Positions 24,116 through 33,945 of a stretch of DNA of 34,232 nucleotides are shown one piece after another. Position 1 is the stretch's first letter. The number at the start of each line of letters is the position of its first letter. This DNA is from Oligoflexales bacterium (GTDB taxonomy: Bacteria; Bdellovibrionota_B; Oligoflexia; Oligoflexales; JAGOVF01). The notes under the pieces were generated by a model. That model did no database searches and was not told where the DNA came from. It saw nothing but the letters and a program-made list of their open reading frames with translations. The stretch lies in assembly GCA_018060885.1 (NCBI GenBank), contig JAGOVF010000021.1, forward strand, positions 1-34,232, read 5' to 3'. Position numbers and translations under genes: made by a program.

Positions 24116-24937
24116 CTACATTCCCGCCGCTGTATACAAGCGAATCCCACGCCGCCAAAACCATGAAACTAGTATTTTAAAAAAGATGATCCAAAAAAGA
24201 ACTATCAAAAGGTCATGTAAGGTAAATATAACTTCTTCACCCATAAATATTTTTGCGGGTAGATAACCCAAATAGGGAAAAGGCGTAAATTGTAAAAATG
24301 TTTGAATCCACGCTGGGTATAAATCCAAAGGAAGTAGCGTGCCAGCAAAAAATTGCGTCAATATTTGAATCACAACTCTCAAAACCCAGGTTTCTTCCAG
24401 CCAAAACGAAAAAATTCCGGTCAAAAATTGCACTAAAAACCACATATAACTAATGAGCAAACAAACACCCAATCCTAGAAATAGAGTTGTGAAAAAATTA
24501 ACATTAACAATACCGACAACTGAAAGACTAACTATAACCAATGTGACTACAAGCAGCTGCAAGCTTTGAAAAGCCATGAAACTCGCGGTTTGGAATTTTT
24601 CGAAACTAAAGGGGTAAATTAAATAACTAGTCACGCGCCCCATACGAATATCTTCTGAAATGGTCATTGCATTAAAACTATTGAACAAACCTACCACCAG
24701 AATCCAACCCTGGTATTGTAGCATGGAATTAAGGTCATAACCTTCTATGACGTCTTTGCCGCTAGTCGAATAGATCGTAGACCATAAATTATATTTTATA
24801 AGAAAAAATACTAAAGATGGACCTATCACATGCAGGAAGAAATTAAGTTTGTAAGCGGTGTATTTTGACCAAGAAATGGAAATAGTTTGTAACCACTTGG
24901 CGAGTTCTATAGAAATCCTAGCAGACAGTGATCTCAC
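24116..24937 (-). CDS. ABC-2-type permease subunit, first of the exporter triplet
   Basis: 273 residues, about six membrane spans, COG4587-like. The family loop MTISEDIRMGRVTSYLIYPF precedes the second hydrophobic block, and the protein ends with a basic amphipathic tail. GTG 24937 overlaps the ATPase stop in a GTGA arrangement (4 bases), and the next permease starts one base after this gene's stop. The three genes thus form a translationally linked unit. Likely function is export of a lipid, polysaccharide or small molecule across the inner membrane; the substrate is unknown. Confidence 0.82.
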   Translation of the reverse strand: MRSLSARISIELAKWLQTISISWSKYTAYKLNFFLHVIGPSLVFFLIKYNLWSTIYSTSGKDVIEGYDLNSMLQYQGWILVVGLFNSFNAMTISEDIRMGRVTSYLIYPFSFEKFQTASFMAFQSLQLLVVTLVIVSLSVVGIVNVNFFTTLFLGLGVCLLISYMWFLVQFLTGIFSFWLEETWVLRVVIQILTQFFAGTLLPLDLYPAWIQTFLQFTPFPYLGYLPAKIFMGEEVIFTLHDLLIVLFWIIFFKILVSWFWRRGIRLYTAAGM

Positions 24938-25929
24938 AAAATTTCTTTAGTTAAATGCGGGTTATTCATCAAAGTTTCCATCACTCGTTCAATAGGCATG
25001 GCTTCACTAGAAAAATCAAGTACAGGGTAAGTGGCAAACACGTATTTGCCAACTTCCACTAATTTTTCAACCGGAACCTGTATACTCACCCCTCGCCGAT
25101 CTTCTAACCACGAAGGTGAGAATTCGGCAAAAAATTTGTCGTTTTTATCAATTTCTTTTGCAAAAGTAAGCGTCACATTCTTATCGTCACCTAAAACTCT
25201 AGAAAACGCCTGTATCGAGTCATCAAAGCGCTTACTGCCGCCTAATATCAAAATCAAACGCTGGCAAAGTTCTTGCACATCTGCCATGTAATGCGAAGTT
25301 AAAACAATCGTGGTTTTGTATTCATTTTGATAAGACTTAAGAAATGACCTGATGTTTCTTTGTGCCACCAAATCTAAGCCAATAGTCGGTTCATCTAGAA
25401 AAATCACTTTCGGATCATGCAACAAACAAGCAATCAACTCTAGCTTCATCCGCTCACCCAAAGATAGTTTGCGAATGTGCGTCGACAAGACGTGTTTGAC
25501 ATTTAATACTTCAGTTAATAATCCAATTCTGTTACGAAATCTTTTTTCATCGATTTCATAATAACGCTGTAGCAGCAGAAAGGCATCATGAGCAGTAATA
25601 TCCCACCATAGCTGGGACTTTTGCCCCATTACCAAGGCAATAGATTTACGAAATTCGACTTTTCTATCCGCTGGCCTATGACCTGCAACAATGACTTCTC
25701 CATGACTAGGCTCGATGATGCCGGTAAACATTTTCATTAAGGTGGTTTTTCCAGCTCCATTCGGACCAAGCAAACCAATAAACTCACCCTTTTCTATCTC
25801 AAGATTAAAATCGTGCACTGCAACTTTATCAATATATTTTCTAGAAAAAAAAGCTCTCAGAGAACCTTTCAGACCGGCTTCTTTTTGATAAATACGAAAA
25901 TTTTTATTAAGTTTCTGACAGCTAATCAT
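24934..25929 (-). CDS. ABC transporter ATP-binding subunit of the exporter triplet
   Basis: 331-residue ATPase, COG4586-like. Walker A GPNGAGKTT (55-63), Q-loop GQKSQLWWD (102-110), signature LSLGE (155-159), Walker B VIFLDEP (D179, E180) and the H-loop SHYM (H213) are all intact. A C-terminal ~90-residue extension follows the core (from about residue 240). ATG 25929 has only weak ribosome-binding sequence. It lies 25 bases after acs on the same strand, so readthrough from acs is possible. Downstream it overlaps the first permease. Confidence 0.93.
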   Translation of the reverse strand: MISCQKLNKNFRIYQKEAGLKGSLRAFFSRKYIDKVAVHDFNLEIEKGEFIGLLGPNGAGKTTLMKMFTGIIEPSHGEVIVAGHRPADRKVEFRKSIALVMGQKSQLWWDITAHDAFLLLQRYYEIDEKRFRNRIGLLTEVLNVKHVLSTHIRKLSLGERMKLELIACLLHDPKVIFLDEPTIGLDLVAQRNIRSFLKSYQNEYKTTIVLTSHYMADVQELCQRLILILGGSKRFDDSIQAFSRVLGDDKNVTLTFAKEIDKNDKFFAEFSPSWLEDRRGVSIQVPVEKLVEVGKYVFATYPVLDFSSEAMPIERVMETLMNNPHLTKEIL

Positions 25930-25954
25930 TTTATTATCTGTTCACTTTAAATAT

Positions 25955-27892
25955 TCAGTTTTTGCGATTTTTAATGAGCTCTTCCACTATAGATGGATCA
26001 GCTAAAGTAGAAATATCACCAAGATTTTGAAAATCATTTTCTGCTATTTTACGTAAAATACGCCGCATTATCTTCCCCGATCTTGTTTTTGGCAATGCAG
26101 GCGCCCATTGGATGATATCGGGTGTGCATATAGGCCCTATTTCATGACGCACCCACTTGACAAGTTCCGCGCACAAATCATCATGAGCACTAACCCCCGA
26201 TTTCAACGTCACATAACAGTAGATACCCTGACCTTTAATATCGTGAGGAAATCCAACTACCGCGGCTTCTGCAACATCACGATGGGCAACTAAGGCACTC
26301 TCGATTTCTGCAGTTCCCAATCTGTGACCGGAGACATTGAGCACATCATCCACTCTTCCAGTAATCCAATAATAGCCGTCACTATCTCGCCAGCAGCCAT
26401 CTCCAGTGAAGTACTTACCTGGATAGTGGCTAAAATAGGTCTCTTTAAAGCGCTGATGGTCACCATAAATAGTGCGCATTTGCCCTGGCCATGAATCAGC
26501 AATACATAAATTACCACGAGCCTCGCCTTCTAAAACCTCCCCGACTTTGTCAACAATCACTGGCTTAATCCCAAACAAAGGCAATGTCGCCGAGCCAGGT
26601 TTTAGTTCCGTCGCACCAGGCAAGGGAGCAATCATAATACCTCCGGTTTCTGTTTGCCACCAAGTGTCGACAACAGGGCAGCGTTTGTTTCCCACATTGT
26701 TGTAATACCACAGCCAAGCTTCTGGGTTTATTGGTTCGCCAACGCTGCCGAGTATTCTAAGGCTATCACGGTGGTTGTTTGAAAACTGTTCCAAGCTTTC
26801 CCGCATTAAAGAACGAATAGCAGTCGGTGCCGTATAATATATAGAAACTTTATACTTATCGATAATTTCCCAATGTCTAGAATGACTCGGATAATGCGGG
26901 ATTCCTTCGAACATAAGCGTCGTGGCGCCATTACACAAAGGCCCATACACCACATAAGAATGACCTGTGATCCAGCCTATATCTGCTGTGCACCAAAAAA
27001 TGTCATCACTTTGGCAATCAAAAACATATTGATGAGTCAGAGCAGTCCATAAAAGATAGCCGCCCGTTGTGTGCATAACTCCTTTAGGCTTACCGGTAGA
27101 TCCTGAAGTGTAAAGAATAAATGAGGGATGTTCCGCTTCGAGCTCTTCTGGAGGACAAACGTCAGACATGGAATCTATTTTCTCACTGTAAGATATATCC
27201 CGAGCGGAATTCCAAGCTATATGGCTGCCTGTATGTTTCACAACAATTACCGATTTAACTGAAGGAGCCTTTAATAAAGCCTCATCTACTCGTTCTTTTA
27301 AACAAATAGTTTTGCCACCTCGAACAACTTCATCGGCAGTTATAATACAAGTGCTTTGACAATCTATTATTCGACCAGCCAACGCCTCTGCGGAAAATCC
27401 CCCAAAAACGACCGAATGAATGGCACCAATACGCATACAGGCGAGCATCGCAAATGCAGCTTCAGGTAGCATCGGCATATAAATCGTTACACGGTCGCCT
27501 TTGCCGACTCCTTGAGCTTTTAATAAGTTTGCAAATCTGCACACTTCAAAGTGCAATTGTTTATAAGTAAAACTTCTAGCTTTGGAAGTCGGGCTGTCTG
27601 GCTCCCACAAAACTGCTATCTTTTCAGCGTTACCGTTTAAGTGCCGATCTATGCAGTTGTAAGAAATATTTAACTTAGCTCCTGCGAACCATTCTATAAA
27701 AATGTCATCGGAAAAATTTGTGTTTTTTACCCGATCCCACTTCTTATACCAGTGCAAGCGACTGGCTTGTTCCGCCCAAAAAGCCTCTGGATCAGCTATG
27801 GATTGCTCGTACATTTTTTTGTATTGAGATGTATTGCAATATGTTGATTTTAAAATTTCATTTTTAATTCGAATCACTTCAGGAGCAGACAT
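25955..27892 (-). CDS. acs: Acetyl-CoA synthetase (AMP-forming)
   Basis: 645-residue ANL-superfamily enzyme converting acetate, ATP and CoA to acetyl-CoA through acetyl-AMP. ATP-grip motif [11 protein letters not shown] (261-271), [10 protein letters not shown] (409-418), where the WW pair closes the small acetate pocket, YFTGDG, and the C-terminal PKTRSGK with Lys607, the residue that is reversibly acetylated to control Acs in other bacteria. Length is normal for Acs. ATG 27892 has AGAGGTG upstream. It allows growth on or salvage of acetate; no actP or pta/ack genes are adjacent. Confidence 0.97.
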   Translation of the reverse strand: MSAPEVIRIKNEILKSTYCNTSQYKKMYEQSIADPEAFWAEQASRLHWYKKWDRVKNTNFSDDIFIEWFAGAKLNISYNCIDRHLNGNAEKIAVLWEPDSPTSKARSFTYKQLHFEVCRFANLLKAQGVGKGDRVTIYMPMLPEAAFAMLACMRIGAIHSVVFGGFSAEALAGRIIDCQSTCIITADEVVRGGKTICLKERVDEALLKAPSVKSVIVVKHTGSHIAWNSARDISYSEKIDSMSDVCPPEELEAEHPSFILYTSGSTGKPKGVMHTTGGYLLWTALTHQYVFDCQSDDIFWCTADIGWITGHSYVVYGPLCNGATTLMFEGIPHYPSHSRHWEIIDKYKVSIYYTAPTAIRSLMRESLEQFSNNHRDSLRILGSVGEPINPEAWLWYYNNVGNKRCPVVDTWWQTETGGIMIAPLPGATELKPGSATLPLFGIKPVIVDKVGEVLEGEARGNLCIADSWPGQMRTIYGDHQRFKETYFSHYPGKYFTGDGCWRDSDGYYWITGRVDDVLNVSGHRLGTAEIESALVAHRDVAEAAVVGFPHDIKGQGIYCYVTLKSGVSAHDDLCAELVKWVRHEIGPICTPDIIQWAPALPKTRSGKIMRRILRKIAENDFQNLGDISTLADPSIVEELIKNRKN

Positions 27893-28016
27893 AGATTCAC
27901 CTCTTGATTTTGCTTTGTTAGCAAATTAAGCAAGTGCCTATTCTGTTGTAGCGTTTACTTTTTTTCTATTAAAAAAGACTTATGTATCGTCAGAAGACTA
28001 TATTGCTGGAGCAAGC

Positions 28017-28625
28017 CTACTCCGAACATTCATCATCTATGCCTGTGTCTTTAATTATGCAACTTTTAAAGCATTCAATGGCGTAAGGAACTCCATCAGT
28101 GCATTTATAACGAAACTTTTCCTTGCCAAAAGTTGTCCCGTCATCGTCTGACTTTGGACCGCAGGTCCAAAATTGCGCTCCGCTTCCCCTTACTGCAGAT
28201 TTTCTGCAAAGCCATTCCGAATATTCAACTCTCTTTTGTTCTGATTCTTTGGCATCATTTCCGGCTTCTTGGCCGCCTTCGGCAGAGTCAACTCCATCTG
28301 CTGAGTCAACTCCATCTGCTGAGTCAACTCCGCCTGCTGAGTCAACTCCATCTGCTGAGTCAACTCCATCTGCTGAGTCAACTCCATCTGCTGAGTCAAT
28401 TCCGTCTGCGGTGCCTGTGCCCACAGCCGTCCCAAATCCTTCTGCAGTACCAAAGCCTTCTGCAGTGCCTGTGCCCACAGCCGTCCCAAAACCTTCCGCA
28501 GCTCCAGTGCCTTCTGCTGTGCCTGTAGCTCTGACAGCATCGGCATTTTCATTAATTATAGGTGCTTTTCGCTCTTTGCAATGACACAAAATAGAAAAGA
28601 TAGAAATATATAATAAGCTTCGCAT
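28017..28625 (-). CDS. Repeat-containing lipoprotein of unknown function
   Basis: About 202 residues. The N-terminus (MRSLLYISIFSILCHCKE) is a short signal with a weak lipobox. The middle is low complexity: units of about 18 residues rich in G/T/A/E (AEGFGTAVGTGT), then seven 6-residue DSADGV repeats. The end is a 65-residue domain with six Cys (SEWLCRKS, FWTCGPK, YKCTDG, IECFKSCI, DDECSE), probably disulfide-bonded. ATG 28625 has GAGGT before it. Because all repeats are multiples of 3, several frames are open on both strands; the ribosome binding site, signal and Cys domain favour this one. I know no family for it. It diverges from the RCC1 gene. Confidence 0.7.
   Translation of the reverse strand: MRSLLYISIFSILCHCKERKAPIINENADAVRATGTAEGTGAAEGFGTAVGTGTAEGFGTAEGFGTAVGTGTADGIDSADGVDSADGVDSADGVDSAGGVDSADGVDSADGVDSAEGGQEAGNDAKESEQKRVEYSEWLCRKSAVRGSGAQFWTCGPKSDDDGTTFGKEKFRYKCTDGVPYAIECFKSCIIKDTGIDDECSE
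28285..28410. repeat. Seven tandem 18-bp repeats within the lipoprotein gene
   Basis: Exactly 7 x 18 bp of GAGTCAACTCCATCTGCT with few substitutions (one copy has GCCTGCT, the last ends TCCGTCTGCG). On the minus strand each copy encodes DSADGV or a variant. The near identity suggests recent expansion. Confidence 0.95.
28411..28518. repeat. Two tandem 54-bp repeats within the lipoprotein gene
   Basis: The stretch starting GTGCCTGTGCCCACAGCCGT at 28411 recurs at 28465, 54 bases later, with several point differences. Each encodes an 18-residue G/T/A/E-rich unit, so copy changes would keep the frame. Confidence 0.85.
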
Positions 28626-28860
28626 CAACTGACCTCATTTTTTATTATCATAGTGAAACTTATCGGATATAAGGGGCGCATTCTTTAAGAAGCATCCTCT
28701 AAATACGAGAGTTCTATATCTCTCAAAACTCTTCCGGCTTTCCATCTCCAACATAATGCCCTGAAATTATTTAACTAATAATTCCAGCTTAAATTTTTTC
28801 TAATATTTCCGATCCTTTACTTAAATACGGGGGTAGAACATTTCTAGAATTAGAAGAAAA
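28626..28860. promoter_or_regulatory. Shared upstream region of two divergent lipoprotein genes
   Basis: 235 bases separating the repeat lipoprotein and the RCC1 giant. It must hold both promoters. A TATGATAAT stretch lies upstream of the repeat lipoprotein on the minus strand, but no good -35 partner is visible. An imperfect inverted repeat GAGAG...CTCTC occurs near 28708-28725. Confidence 0.3.
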
Positions 28861-31800
28861 TTGACATCTCTAGGCGCCAGGAATTGTTGGCTACCTTTTC
28901 TATTATTTGTCTTAGTTATTTCAAATCTCGGCTGCCAAGAGGCAGCGACTACAGATGAAGAATCTTCAGCAGCTTCTCCAGGTTGGGTAAGATCTCCAGT
29001 AGATACCAGAGAAGAAATAGTTGATGAAGAAAACGACGAAACGATTTTTAATGAAGATCTACCTGAAGAATTTTCTATTATTGCCCCACTAACAGTCATT
29101 AATACACCAGAATTTGAAGCCGAATGGACAAGACCAAAAGATTTAAAAGATTACGACATTATTCTCGGTAGTAGCGAAAAGTGCGCTACAAGCCCGCTTG
29201 CAGTTTTCCCCGACTACAAAAAACAAAAACTGCCCTTAGGACCTCTTGACGATGGTATCTACTTTTTATGTATTCAAGCAATTACCAAAGAAAAGCTTAA
29301 AATGGCGACAAACTCGCCCTACATATTCACGATAGATACTGTTCCTCCTGGTGAGTTTTCTCTGACAGAAATTGCAAGCCCAACTTCTCAATCAGAACTA
29401 ACTGTCACTTGGTCAGAATCTGCGGACGCCGTTTCATACGAAATTTCAATTTCTGAGAGCGATTCTTGCGAGGAACCTCTGGAAACTCAATCTTTCGAAA
29501 CAGTTACTGAAGCAATCTTTGTTATAGATTTAGATGGGTCTTATTTTGTTTGTGCAACTTCCACCGATATCGCAGGAAATAAAACAACAGTAAGCAACCA
29601 AGGTATGAATGTCGTTATTGATACAAGCATACCGCAAATAATAGACGTATCGACAACAAAAGACGACGGATCCTATAAACAAGGCGAGCAAATTTCTATT
29701 CAGGTAAAGTATAGTGAAGCGGTATTTTTTTCTCCACTTAATCAGCAAAGCGCTTCTTTGAAATTAGAAACAGGTACTAACGATAGATTAGCAAGCTATG
29801 TTAGTGGGCATGGGACTGACACTTTAACGTTTAGCTACACGATACAAAATGGCGATACTAGCGCTGATCTAGAAGTTCACAATGATACTCCACAAATCAC
29901 ATTACCAGCAAATGTCAAAATCACTGACCACGTTGGAAATAATACCGATATTGGGTCAACTTATATCAATCAACTATGGCTCAGCGAATCGAGCGCACTC
30001 ATAATAGATACGCTTTCCCCCTCTGTCATCAGTATAGATTCTAGCAATACAAATGGTTCCTATAAAGTTGGCGAATTAATTGAAGTAGAGTTGAATTTCA
30101 ACGAGTCGGTATTTGTGAGCGGCGGCAATCCAAGCATTGTTTTAAATATACAAAACACTCAGCGAAGTGCTACTTATCTTCGAGGTAGCGGTAGCGAAAC
30201 CTTAGTTTTTGGCTACACAATTTTGGCTGGAGACTATCAAAATGATCTAGACATTGCTGCAGATAGCAACAGCATAAATCTTTTAGGTGCCAGTATATTA
30301 GATCATGCAAATAATGCTGCGACATTGAGCCTTCCGATATCGCCTGCACTTGGTTCTCTGGCAGTGCGCAGTGAAATAGAAATTGATGGCGTTTTGCCAA
30401 CTGTGAATGTAGGTGCAGATTTGCTTGTCAATTCTGCAAGCACTATCAGCCCAATTGCTACGGATAATTATGAACTAAGCAGCTATAGCTGGACCCAAAT
30501 TTCCGGCGATGGAGATTTACAGTTTTCAGATCCAACTGAATCTGAATCAGAAGTCAGCGCCGATGAGGATGGTGAATACACTCTTCGATTTACTGCCTAC
30601 GATTTAGCTGGAAACGCCAACTACGATGAATTGAATTTTATTTGGGACACGACAGAACCATTAGTAAACCTTGGTGCCGATGTAACTACGAACTCGAGCC
30701 ATACAACTAATAGCACGACAAGCGATTTAAATGGTATAGAGACTTTTACTTGGTCCAAGATAAGCGGCCCAGGTAACATTAACTTTACTGCTGCCACATC
30801 TGCCAATACTTCAATTTCAGCTGATACCGATGGTACCTATGTCATCCGATTAACAATTGTAGATAGCGCAGGAAATTCTGCCTTTGATGAAATCAATTTC
30901 ATCTGGGACACAACCCCACCAGAAGCACCTCCCGCTTTGCAAATTCAAGCTGCATCTTTTAGAAATAATTTAGAATGGAACCTCAGCAGTGGATCTACTA
31001 TTGGCTATATTGTCGCCCGACGCACTGCCAGCCCTGTTGATTTCACTCCTACAGATGGCGTAGATTACCAAGTCGGCGGAATAGATCTCAACAATAGAAT
31101 AGTTTATAAAGGTAGCAGCGAATCTTATGATGGCTACGGACTGCAAACATCAAGCGTCTATCATTACGCAGTCTTCGCTTACGACGCTCTCTACAATTAT
31201 TCTGCTGCTAGTACAGCCAATGCCACGCCGCTGGGCAGTGACAATTTAGGCAGCTCTACCCCGCACAAAATAGCCGTGGGATATAATTCGAGTGGCAATG
31301 GCCATCAGACTTGCGCATTGATGGCAAACAGCCATTTAAAGTGTTGGGGCTATGACGATGATGGCGCTTTAGGCAGAGCTGCAACAAATGACGAATCACT
31401 TGGCGATGAAACAAATGAAATGGGTGATGATCTTCTTGCTTTGGATTTGGGTGAGCATACGAAAATTCAAGATTTTCACTATGGCAGTGATCGCGGTTGT
31501 ATTATCACAAGCCTTGGTAGTATCAAATGTTGGGGAAGTGTCGCAGCAACAGATTCTTGCAATCTAGGATATGGTGACACTTTAAGCAGAGGATACACTG
31601 CAAATAGCATGGGTTCGAATTTGCCTAATATTGATCTAGGTACTGATGAAAAATTCAAAACTATCGGCGGAACCGCAGGAAATTTTTGCGCAATAACTTT
31701 AGAAAATAAATTAAAATGTTGGGGCTGCAATAGCCTATCAGGCGCACTTTATGGTTACGGAGATTCCTCTGCTAGAGGGCACAATTCTGGATCTATGGGA

Positions 31801-33807
31801 GATAATTTAGGCTTTGTAGATCTAGGAACTAACCAATTCCCCATGGAAATCTCTCGCAGTGACAATGATTCGATTTGCGTAATTTTACAAAACAGAAAAA
31901 TAAAATGCTGGGGTGATAATAGCTTCGGCCATTTGGGTTATGGCGATACGACTACACGAGGTGGTTTAACTAATCAAATGGGCGACGATCTTCCTTTCGT
32001 CGACTTGGGTACTGATGCCGCTGTTTGGAAAATTTCTGGCAATGGCGGCAACCCAACGCTGAAATTTAATTGCGCATTACTTTTGAACGGGCAAATAAAA
32101 TGTTGGGGAGCAAACACCGACGGCAACCTAGGCTATGGGGATACGATACAACGCGGCGACCAGAGCGACGAAATGGGGGCTGATTTGCCCAATATAGATC
32201 TAGGAACGAATAAACGTGCCATTGATTTAGCTGTCGGGAATCGCTTTGTGTGCGCACTGCTTTCAGGCGGCAACCAAGTATGTTGGGGCTACAATATTGC
32301 AGGCTCTCATGGTAATAGTGTTATTGAAGCCATCGGCGATGAGGCTGATGAAATGGGTGATAATTTGGCGCAAGTTGATTTTGGTGTCGGATCAATACGA
32401 CCAACAAAAATATTCGCAGGCTGGAGTAGTTGCGCCATGTTGAGCGATGGCAGTTTAAAATGCTTTGGCGATAATAGCGCTGGTCTTTTAGGTTATGGCG
32501 ATATGCTAACCAGACAAGTTCCAGCAGATTTTTCTGCAATGAACCTTGGCACTGAAACCGCTGGGACCATAGAACTTGCAGCTTTTAACGAGCATCGTTG
32601 CATGTTGTCAGGCAGCCACCAAGTCAAGTGTTTTGGGCAAGGTGGAGCAAAACTAGGCTACGGGGATTCGATTTCAAGAGGCCTAGATGTTTCGCAACTC
32701 TCCGATCAACTTCCTATTTTAAATCTCGGAACAAATCTCAGAGCAAAACAAATTAGCGCAGGAGCAGAACACACTTGCGCCGTCGATCAGCTAGGAGAGG
32801 CAAAATGTTGGGGTCAAGGAGATCGTTTAGGGCTTGGAGACACGATATCTCGTGGTGATAATTCCAACGAAATGGATGATTCTTTGCCTTATTTAAACTT
32901 CGGTGCGAATTTAAAAGTGCGAAAAGTAAAAGCCGGCGGTGAACATAGCTGCGCAATTTTAGATAATGGTCTTGTAAAATGCTGGGGCCAAAATTCTTTC
33001 GGGCAATTAGGCTATGGCGACACACTTCCACGTGGAACTCAATTAAGCTACTCTCTGAGTAATACGCCTTTTTTGGACTTAGGTAGCAATGTGCAAGTTT
33101 ATGAACTCGAGCTTGGAAGACTGCATTCTTGCGCGCTGCTCGACACAAATAGCGTAAAATGCTGGGGCGCAAACAGCAGCGACGGCGTACTTGGCTACGG
33201 CGATAGTCTTGTGAGAGGCGATTCTAGCAATGAAATGGGTGATTTTTTGCCCACACTAAATCTTGGTAGCAACTTAGCTATAACGCACTTACCTAAGCTA
33301 GGAAGTCAATTTAGCTGTGTTCAAACTACTGTAGGCCCTAAATGCTGGGGAGCTAGTAGCGGTTTTGGCAAGCTGGGCTATGGCGACAATCTTAGTCGGG
33401 GAAGTAGCGTTACACAAATGAGCGATTTGCTGCCAGCTATAGCCCTTGCCGCAGCTCAATCGGCCTTGCAAATAAAACTTGGCTACCATCACGTTTGCGC
33501 CATTCTTGATAATCAGCAAATGAAATGTTGGGGCAGAAATACACATTACCAACTTGGTTACGGCGATCAAGTTCAGCGTGGATCTTCAGCTAATCAAATG
33601 GGTAACAATCTGGCAGAAGTAAGCATAGATGCAAATGTAGCCATCAAATCGTTAAGTTTAGGTGCAAGTACGAGCTGCATGTTGCTAACAAACGGAAGAA
33701 TCAAATGCTGGGGCTCAAACCTCTACGGTGCCGCTGGAGCCGAGCTCGATAATTATCTCGGCAATGATTTTGAAACCCCTAATTTGCAAGACTTTAGCGA
33801 CTTTTAA
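28861..33807 (+). CDS. Giant lipoprotein with Ig-like modules and 14 RCC1-type repeats
   Basis: 1648 residues. Signal peptide with lipobox SNLGC, then acidic linker. Next come two FN3/Ig-like segments (about 60-255), two SwmB/cadherin-like repeats (about 260-375 and 390-505; each has GSYK-GE and S-T-TL-F-YTI), two PKD-like modules (about 510-690, each ending FIWDTTEP/FIWDTTPP), an FN3-like module (695-795), and 14 RCC1-type repeats (about 810-1640). Each repeat has C-x8-11-CWG (or CFG) and mostly LGYGDTxxRG, about 50 residues apart. Start TTG 28861 has AGAAGAAA before it; a rare ATT at 28840 with GGGGG upstream would also fit. Likely surface-exposed binding or adhesion protein; ligand unknown. 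Confidence 0.9.
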   Translation: MTSLGARNCWLPFLLFVLVISNLGCQEAATTDEESSAASPGWVRSPVDTREEIVDEENDETIFNEDLPEEFSIIAPLTVINTPEFEAEWTRPKDLKDYDIILGSSEKCATSPLAVFPDYKKQKLPLGPLDDGIYFLCIQAITKEKLKMATNSPYIFTIDTVPPGEFSLTEIASPTSQSELTVTWSESADAVSYEISISESDSCEEPLETQSFETVTEAIFVIDLDGSYFVCATSTDIAGNKTTVSNQGMNVVIDTSIPQIIDVSTTKDDGSYKQGEQISIQVKYSEAVFFSPLNQQSASLKLETGTNDRLASYVSGHGTDTLTFSYTIQNGDTSADLEVHNDTPQITLPANVKITDHVGNNTDIGSTYINQLWLSESSALIIDTLSPSVISIDSSNTNGSYKVGELIEVELNFNESVFVSGGNPSIVLNIQNTQRSATYLRGSGSETLVFGYTILAGDYQNDLDIAADSNSINLLGASILDHANNAATLSLPISPALGSLAVRSEIEIDGVLPTVNVGADLLVNSASTISPIATDNYELSSYSWTQISGDGDLQFSDPTESESEVSADEDGEYTLRFTAYDLAGNANYDELNFIWDTTEPLVNLGADVTTNSSHTTNSTTSDLNGIETFTWSKISGPGNINFTAATSANTSISADTDGTYVIRLTIVDSAGNSAFDEINFIWDTTPPEAPPALQIQAASFRNNLEWNLSSGSTIGYIVARRTASPVDFTPTDGVDYQVGGIDLNNRIVYKGSSESYDGYGLQTSSVYHYAVFAYDALYNYSAASTANATPLGSDNLGSSTPHKIAVGYNSSGNGHQTCALMANSHLKCWGYDDDGALGRAATNDESLGDETNEMGDDLLALDLGEHTKIQDFHYGSDRGCIITSLGSIKCWGSVAATDSCNLGYGDTLSRGYTANSMGSNLPNIDLGTDEKFKTIGGTAGNFCAITLENKLKCWGCNSLSGALYGYGDSSARGHNSGSMGDNLGFVDLGTNQFPMEISRSDNDSICVILQNRKIKCWGDNSFGHLGYGDTTTRGGLTNQMGDDLPFVDLGTDAAVWKISGNGGNPTLKFNCALLLNGQIKCWGANTDGNLGYGDTIQRGDQSDEMGADLPNIDLGTNKRAIDLAVGNRFVCALLSGGNQVCWGYNIAGSHGNSVIEAIGDEADEMGDNLAQVDFGVGSIRPTKIFAGWSSCAMLSDGSLKCFGDNSAGLLGYGDMLTRQVPADFSAMNLGTETAGTIELAAFNEHRCMLSGSHQVKCFGQGGAKLGYGDSISRGLDVSQLSDQLPILNLGTNLRAKQISAGAEHTCAVDQLGEAKCWGQGDRLGLGDTISRGDNSNEMDDSLPYLNFGANLKVRKVKAGGEHSCAILDNGLVKCWGQNSFGQLGYGDTLPRGTQLSYSLSNTPFLDLGSNVQVYELELGRLHSCALLDTNSVKCWGANSSDGVLGYGDSLVRGDSSNEMGDFLPTLNLGSNLAITHLPKLGSQFSCVQTTVGPKCWGASSGFGKLGYGDNLSRGSSVTQMSDLLPAIALAAAQSALQIKLGYHHVCAILDNQQMKCWGRNTHYQLGYGDQVQRGSSANQMGNNLAEVSIDANVAIKSLSLGASTSCMLLTNGRIKCWGSNLYGAAGAELDNYLGNDFETPNLQDFSDF
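31264..33750 (+). repeat. Fourteen RCC1-like protein repeats (beta-propeller array)
   Basis: Fourteen units begin with a Cys-containing strand and K/V-C-W/F-G, most followed by LGYGDT-x2-RG and MGDxLPxxDLG. Fourteen equals two seven-bladed RCC1 propellers. Repeats 6, 7 and 14 deviate most. DNA copies are well diverged, so the array is old and stable. Confidence 0.85.
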
Positions 33808-33945
33808 TGAGTTATTTTTAAAACTTATACTTCACAAAATACAGAAAAAACAAGCTAAAGGCAGATGACTTTATCTAAAAAATCGTCTAGCCTAATTGAA
33901 TTCACATTTCCATCTTTTAGATTTGTTTTTAGGGGGTTTTTTTTG

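Noticed and set aside
27950-27990. AT-only hairpin between the repeat lipoprotein and acs as a terminator
   Set aside because: Arms are almost pure A and T with no G-C core, so it is expected by chance in this composition.
28285-28410. Possible CRISPR array
   Set aside because: The 18-bp units are contiguous with no unique spacers and lie within a coding frame.
28123-28584. Open plus-strand frames (Pro/Ser-rich and Leu-rich) opposite the repeat lipoprotein
   Set aside because: They arise because 18-bp and 54-bp repeats keep all frames open; they have no ribosome binding site, and the minus-strand frame has a start, signal peptide and Cys domain.
32753-33172. Minus-strand open frame within the RCC1 gene
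   Set aside because: Shadow of the repeat array; composition is not protein-like and there is no start signal.
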